Notes: generated by a model not told the origin, from the letters alone. 64,000 nt of DNA from an uncultured Halomonas sp. (GCF_946887195.1 NZ_CAMPKE010000001.1:372001-436000), one strand, 5' to 3'; positions 19,461 to 27,836 are shown, numbered from the stretch's first letter. Program-made: numbers and translations.

Positions 19461-19488
19461 CTATCGGCAGGTCCGCTGACTTTCTTGA
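19461..19488 (-). promoter_or_regulatory. Sigma-28-like promoter for the first receptor gene
   Basis: On the minus strand the sequence reads TCAA-N16-GCCGATAG. The -10 matches GCCGATAA in seven of eight positions. The -35 matches TAAA in three of four, with a spacer one base longer than usual. It lies about 80 bases before the receptor start. Confidence 0.5.
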
Positions 19489-19563
19489 TGGCTCGAAACC
19501 TTTTTTGTGATTGAAAACTGCGTTTTCTTGCTCTTGCCAACCGCCGCTGGGCGACGAATGAAG

Positions 19564-19588
19564 GCCGGCATATCCGCGGATAGCCGGC
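19564..19588 (-). terminator. Strong stem-loop after cheW
   Basis: GCCGGC-A-TATCCGCGGATA-GCCGGC folds into an almost perfect long hairpin with one bulged base. It begins 20 bases after the cheW stop (19608). No good T tract follows on the minus strand (CTTCATTCG), so it may terminate poorly or protect the motABcheAW mRNA 3' end. Confidence 0.5.
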
Positions 19589-19607
19589 GCATGAAACACC
19601 GTTCGGA

Positions 19608-20135
19608 TCAGGAGGCGGTATGCTCGACCAGTGCCATTTCCTCGCTGGTCAGCAGCTTGTCGATATCGACGATGACCAACATGCGATCGTCGAGGCTACC
19701 CAGGCCGCTGAGGTAATCGGACGATAGCGTGACGCCGAACTCAGGCGCTGGCTTGATCTGGTCGGGAGACAGCGTCATTACATCGGAGACGCCATCGACC
19801 ACGATACCGACGATACGCTCGCCGACATTGACCACGATCACCACGGTCTGGCCACCATATTCGACCTTGTCGAGATGGAACTTGATGCGCAGGTCGACGA
19901 TCGGCACGATCACACCGCGCAGGTTGGTCACGCCCTTGATGAAATCGGGTGCATTGGCGATCCGCGTGACGTTCTCGTAGCCGCGAATTTCCTGAACCTT
20001 GAGAATATCGACGGCATATTCTTCGCTACCCAGCGAGAACACCAGGAACTCCCGGCTGTGGGCATCGAGCGTAGCGGCGTTGGCCTGTTGAACCTGAGCA
20101 TTAGCCTGAACTTTTGCCTGAGACATGGCAGTCAT
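19608..20135 (-). CDS. cheW: Chemotaxis coupling protein CheW
   Basis: CheW links CheA to the receptors. It has 175 residues with an N-terminal Gln/Ala-rich tail of about 28 residues and a single CheW beta-barrel domain: [21 protein letters not shown], then [13 protein letters not shown] and the later [12 protein letters not shown]. These are the usual CheW landmarks. The start overlaps the cheA stop (ATGA) with GGAGG about ten bases upstream, so the two are translationally coupled. Confidence 0.96.
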   Translation of the reverse strand: MTAMSQAKVQANAQVQQANAATLDAHSREFLVFSLGSEEYAVDILKVQEIRGYENVTRIANAPDFIKGVTNLRGVIVPIVDLRIKFHLDKVEYGGQTVVIVVNVGERIVGIVVDGVSDVMTLSPDQIKPAPEFGVTLSSDYLSGLGSLDDRMLVIVDIDKLLTSEEMALVEHTAS

Positions 20136-22246
20136 GACGAAAGCACCTCCTGAGCGGGCTTTGATGAGATATGGGGATGGCGCGAGGATTTACGCCGACT
20201 GAGACGATGCAGGTCGGCGATGTCGAGAATCAGTGCCACGCTGCCATCGCCGAGAATGGTGGCGGCGGAAATACCGGCCACCTTGCGGTAATTGGTTTCC
20301 AGGTTCTTGACCACCACCTGCTGCTGACCGATGAGGTCGTCGACCACCAGCGCATAGCGGCGGCCTTCGCCCTGAACGATGACCACGATGGATTCTGTGA
20401 TCTCGGTGCGCGCGCCCTGGACGTCGAGCGCCTGGTGCAAGGCGATCACCGGCAAATACTCATCGCGCACCTTGAGCAGCAGATCGTCGCCGGCCATCGA
20501 ATAGAGCTCGTCCTGCGTCGGCTGCAGCGATTCGAGTACCGCGCCGAGGGGCAGAATGAACACCTCCTCGCCAACCTTGATCGACATTCCATCGAGAATC
20601 GCCAGCGTCAATGGCAGCACGATGCGTGTCGTGGTGCCCTGGCCTTCACGCGATAGGATCTCGACATGGCCGCCCATCGCCTGGATGTTGCGCTTGACGA
20701 CGTCCATGCCGACGCCACGTCCCGACACGTCGCTGACTTGCTCGGCAGTGGAGAAACCCGGTGCGAAGATCAACTGCCAGACATCGTCGTCGCTCATGTT
20801 CTCGGAGACCGCCAAACCGTTGGACTCGGCCTTGGCCAGCAGCTTCTTGCGATTGAGACCGGCGCCGTCGTCGATCACCTCGATGAGGATATTGCCGCCC
20901 TGATGCTGCGCCGATAGCGTCAACCGGCCACTGCGCGGCTTGCCAACGGCCTCGCGAGCGTCCGGCGATTCGATGCCATGATCGAGACTGTTACGCACCA
21001 GGTGGGTCAGCGGGTCGATGATGCGTTCGATCAGGCTCTTGTCGAGCTCGGTGGATTTGCCCTCGGTGACCAGTTCGACGTCTTTATCGAGCTTGGCGGC
21101 CAAATCGCGCACCAGACGCGGGAAGCGGCTGAAGACGTAGTCCATCGGCATCATGCGAATCGACATCACCGCTTCCTGCAGATCGCGTGCGTTGCGCTGT
21201 AGCAGGTTGAGGCCGTTGTGCAGCGAGCTGTGCGTCACGCCATCGAATTCGCTGGCGGTCTGATCGAGCATCGATTGGGTGATGATCAACTCGCCGACCA
21301 GGTTGATGATCTGATCGACCTTATCGACCGGCACCCGCAAACTCGATTCGCCACCCTTGTTCTTGCTGGCCTGCGCCTTGGCCGGTGCGCTAGCCGACTG
21401 CTTGGCCACCGGCGGCTTGGTTTCTTCCGTGCTTGCCGATTGCTCCACGACCGCCGGCGGCTGGGCGGGTTGCTCGCTGGCCGGCTCAGCCACGCTGGCG
21501 GTCGACGCATCCCGCTCTGCCGAACCTGGCGTAACCTCAGCGATCTCGAGCTGCTCGGGTTCGACGATGAAGCACATCACCGCCTCGATATCCTCTCTGC
21601 CGACTGCCGTTTCCAGGATGACTTCATAGCGCGCGGCGTCGCCGCCCTGCTTGAGAACGCTGCCGAGTTGGCTCAGTTCTTCGACCAGCAATTCGCGGTC
21701 CTTGTCGCTGACGCCCAGGAGCGCCACGCAAAGGGCGTTTTCGCCGGCTGCCTGCGGTGCCGATGAATCGACGATGGGCTCGGCGGGCTCGGACTCCGGT
21801 TGCGGCGCGACCGGCTCACTGGCAGCGCCGCCCGACGCTCCCGCACCCACCGACTCACCCAACTCATCCAGAGCCAGTTGCTTCAAGGTCTGGCAGATAC
21901 GCTCGAAGGCTTCCGGGTCGGGTTCGACGCTATTGCGATACGCGTTGAGCTGGTCGTGCAGCATGTCCTTGGCTTCCAGGAAAGTGTCGACGATATCGCG
22001 GCGCAGGGTCAGTTCGCCGCGACGCGTATGGTCGAGCAGGTTTTCGAGAATATGGGTGGTTTCCTGCAACACGAGGAAGCCGAAGGTGCCGGCGCCACCC
22101 TTGATCGAGTGTGCGGCGCGAAAGATCGCGTTGAGCTGTTCGGGGTCCGGCTCGTCGACATCCAGTTCCAGCAGGAGGCGCTCCATATCGCCCAGGAGCT
22201 CCTCGGCTTCCTCGAAAAAGGTGTCATAGAAATCGGTGATATCCAT
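20132..22246 (-). CDS. cheA: Chemotaxis histidine kinase CheA
   Basis: CheA (704 residues) autophosphorylates and passes phosphate to CheY and CheB. The HPt domain carries His46 in [17 protein letters not shown] Pro/Ala/Glu-rich linker and a P2-like region follow (about 130-290), then the dimerisation helix ([16 protein letters not shown]), the ATPase with N box [13 protein letters not shown]1 VIDDGAGLN and G2 GRGVGMDVV, and the C-terminal CheW-like domain. All catalytic motifs look intact. It is third in motA-motB-cheA-cheW. Confidence 0.97.
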   Translation of the reverse strand: MDITDFYDTFFEEAEELLGDMERLLLELDVDEPDPEQLNAIFRAAHSIKGGAGTFGFLVLQETTHILENLLDHTRRGELTLRRDIVDTFLEAKDMLHDQLNAYRNSVEPDPEAFERICQTLKQLALDELGESVGAGASGGAASEPVAPQPESEPAEPIVDSSAPQAAGENALCVALLGVSDKDRELLVEELSQLGSVLKQGGDAARYEVILETAVGREDIEAVMCFIVEPEQLEIAEVTPGSAERDASTASVAEPASEQPAQPPAVVEQSASTEETKPPVAKQSASAPAKAQASKNKGGESSLRVPVDKVDQIINLVGELIITQSMLDQTASEFDGVTHSSLHNGLNLLQRNARDLQEAVMSIRMMPMDYVFSRFPRLVRDLAAKLDKDVELVTEGKSTELDKSLIERIIDPLTHLVRNSLDHGIESPDAREAVGKPRSGRLTLSAQHQGGNILIEVIDDGAGLNRKKLLAKAESNGLAVSENMSDDDVWQLIFAPGFSTAEQVSDVSGRGVGMDVVKRNIQAMGGHVEILSREGQGTTTRIVLPLTLAILDGMSIKVGEEVFILPLGAVLESLQPTQDELYSMAGDDLLLKVRDEYLPVIALHQALDVQGARTEITESIVVIVQGEGRRYALVVDDLIGQQQVVVKNLETNYRKVAGISAATILGDGSVALILDIADLHRLSRRKSSRHPHISSKPAQEVLSS

Positions 22247-22249
22247 GCG

Positions 22250-23215
22250 CTATTCCACTCGGGTCTCAAGGGGCATTGAGCGCGGCGAAGTCGCCGGCAA
22301 TGCCATGTTCGGTAACTCATCGGCGACGGATGGGACGGCGCTTTCGGCTTGCGTGATGAAATCCTTGGCCTGGGTCCAGCTTGCACCGCTCTGATTCTCG
22401 ATCGCCGCCGCGGCACGCTTGTCGAGTACGACGATGCTGATGCGCCGATTGATGGCGCTGCGCGGGTCGGCCTCGTCCAGCGGTATTCGCGACCCCATGC
22501 CCGCTACGCGCAGAAGCTTGTTGGGATCGAGACCGCCGGAGACCAGCTCGCGGCGCGAGGCATTGGCGCGATCGGTCGATAGTTCCCAATTGCTATAGCC
22601 CTGCTCGCCGCCGATATAGGGCACGCTATCGGTGTGGCCGCTCAGGCTGATACGATTGGGCAGCTCATTGAGCACCGGAGCGATGGCATGCAGGATGTCA
22701 TGCATGTAAGGCGCCACCCGATCGCTGCCCAGTTCGAACATCGGCCGGCGCTCGGTATCGACGATCTGGATGCGCAGACCCTCGGGCGTCAGTTCCATGC
22801 GTAGCTGCGAGCGTAGATCGCGCAGCCTCGGGTTCTTGTCGATCACCGTTTCGATGCGCCGTTCCAGATTGAGCAGGCGGCGCTGCTCATCGCTGGGTCG
22901 GGTCTGCATACGCTCGTCGATACGCTTGCGCTCGCCATCGGCATGCATCGGATCGGGACCGCCACCGGGAATCGCACTGGTGCTGGCGGTGTTCTTGTCA
23001 CCACCGGCCATGGCGACGGGCAATGGCGTGCGAAAATACTCGGCGATACTCTTGAGTTCGTCCTGGCTCGCCGTCGAAAGAATCCACAAAACCAGAAACA
23101 AGGCCATCAGTGCCGTCATGAAGTCGGCATAGGCAATCTTCCAGTTACCGCCGTGATGCGGACCACGGGTGGCCTTCTTGCGCTTGATGACGATGGGGCG
23201 ACTGTTATCGCTCAT
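22250..23215 (-). CDS. motB: Flagellar motor stator protein MotB
   Basis: MotB (321 residues) anchors the stator to peptidoglycan. The single membrane helix contains the proton-carrying Asp31 in KIAYADFMTALMALFLVLW. The C-terminal OmpA-like domain shows SLSGHTDSVPYIGG and a downstream NRRISIVVL strand. I set the start at 23215, where ATG overlaps the motA TGA; the longer frame to 23368 runs back into motA. The pore helix motif YADFM is of the proton-driven type by family resemblance rather than the sodium-driven PomB type. Confidence 0.96.
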   Translation of the reverse strand: MSDNSRPIVIKRKKATRGPHHGGNWKIAYADFMTALMALFLVLWILSTASQDELKSIAEYFRTPLPVAMAGGDKNTASTSAIPGGGPDPMHADGERKRIDERMQTRPSDEQRRLLNLERRIETVIDKNPRLRDLRSQLRMELTPEGLRIQIVDTERRPMFELGSDRVAPYMHDILHAIAPVLNELPNRISLSGHTDSVPYIGGEQGYSNWELSTDRANASRRELVSGGLDPNKLLRVAGMGSRIPLDEADPRSAINRRISIVVLDKRAAAAIENQSGASWTQAKDFITQAESAVPSVADELPNMALPATSPRSMPLETRVE

Positions 23216-24084
23216 GGCCCCCCCGTCGAACTTTTCGTCGAACGGACATGCTCTTCGAGCTCGGTGAACGTCGGGCGCTCCGCGGTATATAGCGCCTTGC
23301 GGCCGAATTCCACCGCCAATTGCGGCGCATAGCCGTTGAGGCTGGCCATCAGCGTGACGCGGATGCACTGCAGCATTTTCACGGCCTCGGCCACCTGGTG
23401 ATGGATACGCGCCGCGACCGGATTGACGAAGCCATAGGCCAGCAGAATGCCGAGGAAGGTGCCGACCAGCGCATGTGCAATCAGAATGCCCATTTCGGCG
23501 GGGCCCTGGTCCGCCGATCCGAGGGCATGTACGACGCCCATGACCGCAGCCACGATGCCAAACGCCGGCAACCCATCGCCAACCGTATGCAGGGCATGCG
23601 CGGGGACTTCGGCTTCATGCTGGAACGTTTCGATCTCGTGTTCCATCAGCGCATCGATTTCGAAGGGATCCATGTTGCCGCTGACCATCAGACGCAGGTA
23701 ATCGGTGAGAAAGGCCATGATCATCGGGTCGGCGAGCAGCTTGGGATAATCGGCGAACAGCGCACTGTTGGCGGGGTCGTCGATATCGCGCTCGATCGCC
23801 AGCATGCCGTCGCGGCGCGCTTTCGATAGCAATTTGTATTGAAGCGCCATCAACTCCATGTACATGGATTTGTTGTATTTGGTGGTGCGCTTGAGTTTCG
23901 AGAACGTGCGCAGCGTCGCCTTGATGGCCTTGCCATTATTGGATGCCACGAAAGCGCCGATCGCCGCCCCGGCGATCATGACGATCTCGGCAGGCTGATA
24001 AAGCGCACCGAGGTGGCCGCCGATCAGCATGTAACCGCCGAAAACCGACGCGATAACGATGAAATAGCCGATAATAATGAGCAC
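23212..24084 (-). CDS. motA: Flagellar motor stator protein MotA
   Basis: MotA (290 residues) is the inner-membrane stator subunit that drives rotation against FliG. It starts MLIIIGYFIVIASVFGGYML (TM1), with TM2 close behind, a large cytoplasmic loop (about 70-170) and TM3-TM4 (FGIVAAVMGVVHAL, then GTFLGILLAYGFVNP). The cytoplasmic loop has the charged FliG-contact region (LLSKARRDGMLAIERDIDDP). Length matches E. coli MotA (295). A sigma-28 promoter sits about 45-70 bases upstream, inside a hairpin. Confidence 0.97.
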   Translation of the reverse strand: MLIIIGYFIVIASVFGGYMLIGGHLGALYQPAEIVMIAGAAIGAFVASNNGKAIKATLRTFSKLKRTTKYNKSMYMELMALQYKLLSKARRDGMLAIERDIDDPANSALFADYPKLLADPMIMAFLTDYLRLMVSGNMDPFEIDALMEHEIETFQHEAEVPAHALHTVGDGLPAFGIVAAVMGVVHALGSADQGPAEMGILIAHALVGTFLGILLAYGFVNPVAARIHHQVAEAVKMLQCIRVTLMASLNGYAPQLAVEFGRKALYTAERPTFTELEEHVRSTKSSTGGP

Positions 24085-24110
24085 GCGCTGACTTCCTTCG
24101 CCTAAAAGAT

Positions 24111-24144
24111 TGGGGCCTCTAACCCGTTATCGGCAGAGGCCCCA
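24111..24144 (-). terminator. Terminator-like hairpin closing flhDC, with the motA promoter inside
   Basis: TGGGGCCTCT (24111-24120) and AGAGGCCCCA (24135-24144) form a perfect 10-bp stem with a 14-base loop. Read on the minus strand it is followed by ATCTTTTAGG, an imperfect T tract. It lies between flhC and motA. The loop contains the -10 box of the motA sigma-28 promoter. Confidence 0.7.
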
Positions 24145-24153
24145 TTCGCTTGA
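24127..24153 (-). promoter_or_regulatory. Sigma-28 promoter of motABcheAW
   Basis: The minus strand reads TCAA-N15-GCCGATAA. The -10 (24134-24127) is a perfect match and the -35 (24153-24150) matches three of four, with the standard 15-base spacer. E. coli transcribes motAB-cheAW from a FliA promoter at the same place. Confidence 0.85.
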
Positions 24154-24176
24154 GGATATTTAGTAAATTCAGTGGG

Positions 24177-24794
24177 TCAGGCGCGGCGGCGCGGAGCCTG
24201 CGGTACCGCCTCGGCAAGCGGGGGTGACATGGTGGATTCCATTGCTCGGGACTGCGCTTCGCACAAGGCTGCCTCGCGACGCTTGCGGGTCTTGCCAGCG
24301 CGAGATGGCGGCTGACAGATACCGCAAACGAAATCGTGCGATGGCGTATGAGCGTGCGCCACGAACTTCCCGCTGCAATGCGTGCATTGATTGAGTTCGA
24401 GCATGTCGCTTTCGAAGAAGCGTACCAGTGTCCAGGCGCGAGTCAGGCCCAGCACCGGCTCGGCATCTTCCAGCGCCAGTTGCTCCAGATAAAGGCGAAA
24501 GGCGCGCACGAAGGCCCCCATCCGCTCGCAGCCATGATCTTCCAGCATGCGCTGATAGATGTTGAAGAACAGCGACGAATGGATATTGGGCAGCCAGGTG
24601 ATGAACCAATCGGTGGAGAATGGCAGCATGCCCTTGGGCGGCGACATGCCACGCACTTCCTTATATAGCTTGATCAGTCGTGCGCGACTCAGATCGGTTT
24701 CTGTCTCGAGCACCTGCAGGCGGGCGCCGAGCTCAATCAGCTCGATCGCCATCTGCACCTGATGCATTTCGTTGACCAGGCTCTTTACTGCCAT
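24177..24794 (-). CDS. flhC: Flagellar master transcriptional activator FlhC
   Basis: FlhC (205 residues) forms the FlhD4C2 activator of class 2 flagellar operons. It has the N-terminal helical FlhD-contact region (QMAIELIELGARLQVLETETDLSRARLIKLYKE, as parts) and the zinc site near the C terminus: CTHCSGKF...FVCGIC, four cysteines as expected. PPKGMLPFSTDWF is a conserved FlhC stretch. The basic tail (KTRKRREA onward) is longer than in E. coli by roughly 15-20 residues. It follows flhD with only three bases between them. Confidence 0.96.
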   Translation of the reverse strand: MAVKSLVNEMHQVQMAIELIELGARLQVLETETDLSRARLIKLYKEVRGMSPPKGMLPFSTDWFITWLPNIHSSLFFNIYQRMLEDHGCERMGAFVRAFRLYLEQLALEDAEPVLGLTRAWTLVRFFESDMLELNQCTHCSGKFVAHAHTPSHDFVCGICQPPSRAGKTRKRREAALCEAQSRAMESTMSPPLAEAVPQAPRRRA

Positions 24795-24797
24795 GAC

Positions 24798-25139
24798 TCA
24801 CCTCCCCGCCGTAGCGGTGAACTGGGTCACGGTAGGCACCGAGGCCATCAAGAGCGCGGCGTGCGTCTGGCCGAGGCCCTGATCGCGGGGATCCTGGATC
24901 AGCGAGGCCATTTGCTCGGGGTCGTCGAAGCACAGACGGCACAACAGCTGATTGGTTCGCGAAAGCTGGCCCAATTGCTTGACCGAAAGCGACGCCAGCA
25001 GATCGGCCATGGGCTCGCTCAGTTTGAGGCGGAACATGGCCGTGGCACGGTCTTCGTTCAGCAGGCGCTGGACCAACAGCAGATACGAGAGGTTGGTATC
25101 CTGGATATCACCCAGGAGACTGTCTATATGCATTGTCAT
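24798..25139 (-). CDS. flhD: Flagellar master transcriptional activator FlhD
   Basis: FlhD (113 residues) is the partner of FlhC. Recognisable stretches are DIQDTNLSYLLLVQRLLNEDR near the start and LGQLSRTNQLLCRLCFDD in the middle, with the cysteine used for the FlhD disulphide in enterobacteria. The start at 25139 has AGGGAA seven bases upstream. A long AT-rich regulatory region precedes it. Presence of flhDC means this flagellar system is run by the enterobacterial-type hierarchy rather than by FleQ/sigma-54. Confidence 0.95.
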   Translation of the reverse strand: MTMHIDSLLGDIQDTNLSYLLLVQRLLNEDRATAMFRLKLSEPMADLLASLSVKQLGQLSRTNQLLCRLCFDDPEQMASLIQDPRDQGLGQTHAALLMASVPTVTQFTATAGR

Positions 25140-25282
25140 GATATTCCCTGCGTTTGCGTTTTTTTATGGTGGCTCTAACGGCCGCTTTCTTCGATGGCTC
25201 TCATGGCCACTTGTTTCGTTTCGAGCCTTGGCCGAACTAACGACTGGCTTCTAGTAATTTATAATAGGCTTATTTTGAGACG

Positions 25283-25318
25283 TTTTTATGAAAGACTTCA
25301 ACATCTGTTTCATAAAAA
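25283..25318. repeat. Perfect 11-bp inverted repeat in the flhDC control region
   Basis: TTTTTATGAAA and TTTCATAAAAA flank a 14-base spacer. The arms are 25 bases apart centre to centre. The repeat sits just upstream of the -10-like box, where a dimeric activator or repressor would bind. It is AT-only at its outer ends, so it is more likely an operator than a terminator. Confidence 0.6.
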
Positions 25319-25448
25319 TTCATGTTTTTGCATGATTTTTTGCGGCGCGCTTGAATAGCTGCGGCTAAGTCTTTGATGCACAATTGTTAATTATTTTGTA
25401 TGCAAGGAAGCCAGTGAAGCGAGGAGACAGAGAAATGAGTGGGGGCAT

Positions 25449-25476
25449 CGGCAAATCGTGTGAACGAACGGCAAAT
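25449..25476. repeat. CGGCAAAT direct repeat with 20-base period
   Basis: CGGCAAAT occurs at 25449-25456 and again at 25469-25476, exactly 20 bases apart, which puts both on nearly the same face of the helix. It lies between flhDC and the end of the gene at 25488. It could be a protein binding site. Confidence 0.35.
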
Positions 25477-25487
25477 TAAACGCTGCA

Positions 25488-25787
25488 TCAACGAAAAGGC
25501 TCGGACGACGGTGCGGCCTGCGCATCCAGTTCATGTACCCAGGTCAGCAGCTCGGCGATCACTTGATACAGCGTAGGCGGGATATGCGCATCAAGATCGA
25601 CTTGCATGAGCAAGCCCACCAATTCAGGCGCATCATGCACGAAAACACCTTGGCGCTGCGCTTCACCGACGATGCGCTCGGCCAGTTCGCCGTACCCCTT
25701 GGCGAGCACCTTGGGCGCCTTGTCGTCGGCCCGATAGGCCAGCGCCACGGCTTGACGCCGGCTCCCCTTGCCCGATGAGTTCGTCAT
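25488..25787 (-). CDS. FlhB C-terminal-domain-like protein (FlhX type)
   Basis: This 99-residue protein corresponds to the cytoplasmic tail of FlhB after the NPTH cleavage site. Its RRQAVALAYRADDKAPKVLAKGYGELAERI lines up with HYAVALSYRDGEMSAPRVVAKGADAVAARI of the FlhB in this window (shown only as landmarks), and IPPTLYQVIAELLTWV with VPAALYTAVAEVLAWA. It has no membrane part and no NPTH. Such free FlhB-CC-like proteins (FlhX, FhlB) exist in several bacteria and can partly replace the cleaved FlhB tail. The start overlaps the stop of a FliK-like gene (ATGA), so both are made together. Confidence 0.8.
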   Translation of the reverse strand: MTNSSGKGSRRQAVALAYRADDKAPKVLAKGYGELAERIVGEAQRQGVFVHDAPELVGLLMQVDLDAHIPPTLYQVIAELLTWVHELDAQAAPSSEPFR

Positions 25788-27046
25788 GCTTCGCTCTGCC
25801 ATGAGTCATCGCCTTGCATGGGCAATACGCTGACGCGTACATCATCCAGGCCGCAATGCCGCAGGCGATCCACCAGATCCTCGCGCCCTTTTTCTAGCGT
25901 CGCCAGGCAGGCTGCGCTGGTGCTTTGCAGGATCAGGTTCACCGAAGCGCTACGCAGATGCATTTGCACATCGAGTTCACCCAGCGCCGGCAAGCGCAAC
26001 GTGATCTGGCTGTGCCAGACCGGGTCGTCGTCACTCTCCTTGCGCTCCTGCTCGTCGTGAAAATTGCGCTCGTCGAATCGCTCGGGGAGTTGCAGGCTCA
26101 GCGCCATGAACAGCCCCGACCAGATATCGCCTTCCCAGCGCAGCGTCGGTGTCACGAGCAGTTCGAGCTGATGACGGACGACCCCTTGCAGCGTATCGTC
26201 GATCGCCTCGTGCGCGGTCATGCGTAGCGCCGTTTCGCCGGCCGTGGGCATTAACGATGCGTCTGCCACGCCGGCTCCCGCAGCTGCATTGGCGGCACCA
26301 TGGGGAGCGATCGCGGTAGCCGGCAGTGGTAACGCGGCGCCGGTTAGGGCCGGTACGGCGCGCGGCGTTATGAAGGGCACACCCGATGCCTTGGCATCGT
26401 CACCCGCGGACTTGAAATTGAGCGGTAAAAAAAGCCAGCCCTTATCTCGTGTACCCGGAGCGAGCCCTGCCATATCGGTGCCGCTGTTTGCCGCGCCGGC
26501 CACTCCACTGGCCTGGCTGGCGGGCGGCGGCTGCAGCGATTGAAACCGCCACATCTGCGGCTCGCGCTCGAGTGCCGCTCTAGGCATGTCTCCCCGATAC
26601 CAGCGCGCGAGGTGCGATTCATAAAACAGTCCGCTGGATTCGACACTATGCTGCAAGCGTGCTGCAAGCAGCGGCGCATTGGCCGAAGCGCCATCCTGCA
26701 GAAGCGGCACGGGAGAGCGTATGACAGAGGGAGGCGCGGGGAACTTGACCAGAATGTCGGCGATGGTAAGCGCGGCTGGACTGAAGTGCGTCGTGGTCGA
26801 CGTTGGCGTAAAGGCCGTGGCCGTCGGTAATGCCTGGCGTGGCGCGGCCTCACCGATTCCAAGGCGGGAATTGGCGATCCCGGCACGGCCGGCATCGAGC
26901 TGGGAGTCGCCTTGTACCGCCCGTGTCGCGATACCTGGCGTAAGCGGCTTGACTGGCTCGAGCAGATCACGAGCCGGTGGGGTATCGACACGCTTGCCGA
27001 GAACCTGATGCAATAGCGTGTCGAGAATCGGCGTGATGCCGCTCAC
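25784..27046 (-). CDS. Second FliK-like hook-length control family protein
   Basis: A 420-residue protein with the layout of FliK: a long Pro/Ala/Thr-rich disordered N-terminal and middle part, then a compact C-terminal domain (from about 290). Its QITLRLPALGELDVQMHLRSASVNLILQS matches the FliK pattern of LxLxPxxLGxLxVxLxxxxxxLxLxxxS, followed by a helix LVDRLRHCGLDDVRVSVLPM. The true fliK lies in the fliF-K operon at 45494. The GTG start overlaps the stop of fliT (GTGA). It is directly followed by a FlhB-tail-like gene, the natural partner of a FliK protein. I infer a role in export switching; it could measure another structure or act as a regulator. Confidence 0.65.
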   Translation of the reverse strand: MSGITPILDTLLHQVLGKRVDTPPARDLLEPVKPLTPGIATRAVQGDSQLDAGRAGIANSRLGIGEAAPRQALPTATAFTPTSTTTHFSPAALTIADILVKFPAPPSVIRSPVPLLQDGASANAPLLAARLQHSVESSGLFYESHLARWYRGDMPRAALEREPQMWRFQSLQPPPASQASGVAGAANSGTDMAGLAPGTRDKGWLFLPLNFKSAGDDAKASGVPFITPRAVPALTGAALPLPATAIAPHGAANAAAGAGVADASLMPTAGETALRMTAHEAIDDTLQGVVRHQLELLVTPTLRWEGDIWSGLFMALSLQLPERFDERNFHDEQERKESDDDPVWHSQITLRLPALGELDVQMHLRSASVNLILQSTSAACLATLEKGREDLVDRLRHCGLDDVRVSVLPMQGDDSWQSEA

Positions 27047-27435
27047 CGCCGCCCTTGGTCGATCGGTATGGGCTGCGCACCGGAAGCACGGTAGGCGCGG
27101 TTGACTTCACGACGGCGGCGGGTGCTGCCGAGCAACTCGCTCAACTCGTCACGTCGCGCTTCCAGATGCTGACGGATTTCGGCATCCTGTTCGAGAATAC
27201 GCTCGAGCAGATTGGCCTTGTGCACGAGCCCGTCGTGGTCGAACTGGCAACCCTGTTCGCGCTGTTTGAGCGTCTCGACCGCCATGACATAGCTCGATTC
27301 TTCCTCAACCAGATTGGCCCAATCGCCTTCGCGCGCCCATGCCAGCATACGCGCCGAGTGCTGTTGCAATCGCTCGTAGCCCGCGAGAACATCCGTTGCC
27401 GCCACTGTGTTCGCTGCCCCGCTTTTCGCTGGCAT
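27043..27435 (-). CDS. fliT: FliT-like flagellar export chaperone
   Basis: About 130 residues, almost entirely helical with charged heptads (LVEEESSYVMAVETLKQRE, LLERILEQDAEIRQHLEARRDELSELL). FliT proteins chaperone the FliD cap and in enterobacteria inhibit FlhDC. Sequence alone is weakly diagnostic; the call rests on size, helical content and position directly after fliS. I chose the ATG at 27435 since GAGGAG lies nine bases upstream; a TTG at 27444 would have no room for a ribosome-binding site. Confidence 0.65.
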   Translation of the reverse strand: MPAKSGAANTVAATDVLAGYERLQQHSARMLAWAREGDWANLVEEESSYVMAVETLKQREQGCQFDHDGLVHKANLLERILEQDAEIRQHLEARRDELSELLGSTRRRREVNRAYRASGAQPIPIDQGRR

Positions 27436-27440
27436 AGCAC

Positions 27441-27836
27441 TCAACTCCTCGTCTGCGTAGCGATTTCCCGCCAGGCAGAGCCGATGTCATCAAGCAGTCG
27501 CGCGGCTTCATCCAGGCGCTGCTCATCGTTATGCAAGTTAGCCTGAAGCAGAAGACGCACTACGTAATCATAGAGCGATCCCAGGCGCTCGGCGATCTCG
27601 CCGCCACGCTCATGATCCAACCCCGCCGCCAAACCGTTATTGACGATATCGATCGCCTTGGAAATGGACTTGCCTTTCTCCATGATATTGCCCTGCTGCA
27701 TATGCAGCCGAGCCGCGCGCAGCGCCGCTTGAGCTCCATCGAAGAGCATCACGATCAACTGATGGGGGCTTGCCGACATAACGCCGGTTTCGACACCCAC
27801 ACGCGCATAGGCGCTGGCGCCACGCATTGCATTCAT
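27441..27836 (-). CDS. fliS: Flagellin export chaperone FliS
   Basis: FliS (about 131 residues) binds the flagellin C terminus before export. The sequence is typical: YARVGVETGVMSASPHQLIVMLFDGA near the start, then KSISKAIDIVNNGLAAGLD and the LYDYVVRLLLQANLHND helix. The ATG at 27836 has GGGAG seven bases upstream and is preferred to the in-frame GTG at 27857, which lies inside fliD. Its client flagellin gene is not in the window. Confidence 0.94.
   Translation of the reverse strand: MNAMRGASAYARVGVETGVMSASPHQLIVMLFDGAQAALRAARLHMQQGNIMEKGKSISKAIDIVNNGLAAGLDHERGGEIAERLGSLYDYVVRLLLQANLHNDEQRLDEAARLLDDIGSAWREIATQTRS

Larger units (their letters stand above)
25140..25487. promoter_or_regulatory. 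AT-rich control region upstream of flhDC (no gene)
   Basis: These 348 bases hold no credible gene. From about 25250 to 25410 the base composition drops sharply toward AT, unlike its neighbours, which is typical of H-NS-bound or curved promoter DNA. A minus-strand -10-like box TATTAT/TATAAA lies at 25258-25266 without a good -35, suggesting an activated promoter. An 11-bp inverted repeat (25283-25318) and a CGGCAAAT direct repeat (25449-25476) are listed separately. I see no terminator for the fliD operon that enters from the right. Confidence 0.6.

Noticed and set aside
25488..25787. FlhB-tail-like gene considered as a broken flhB pseudogene
   Set aside because: It has its own start overlapping the upstream stop, a clean frame and the same short form as known free FlhB-CC-like proteins, so it is a kept gene.
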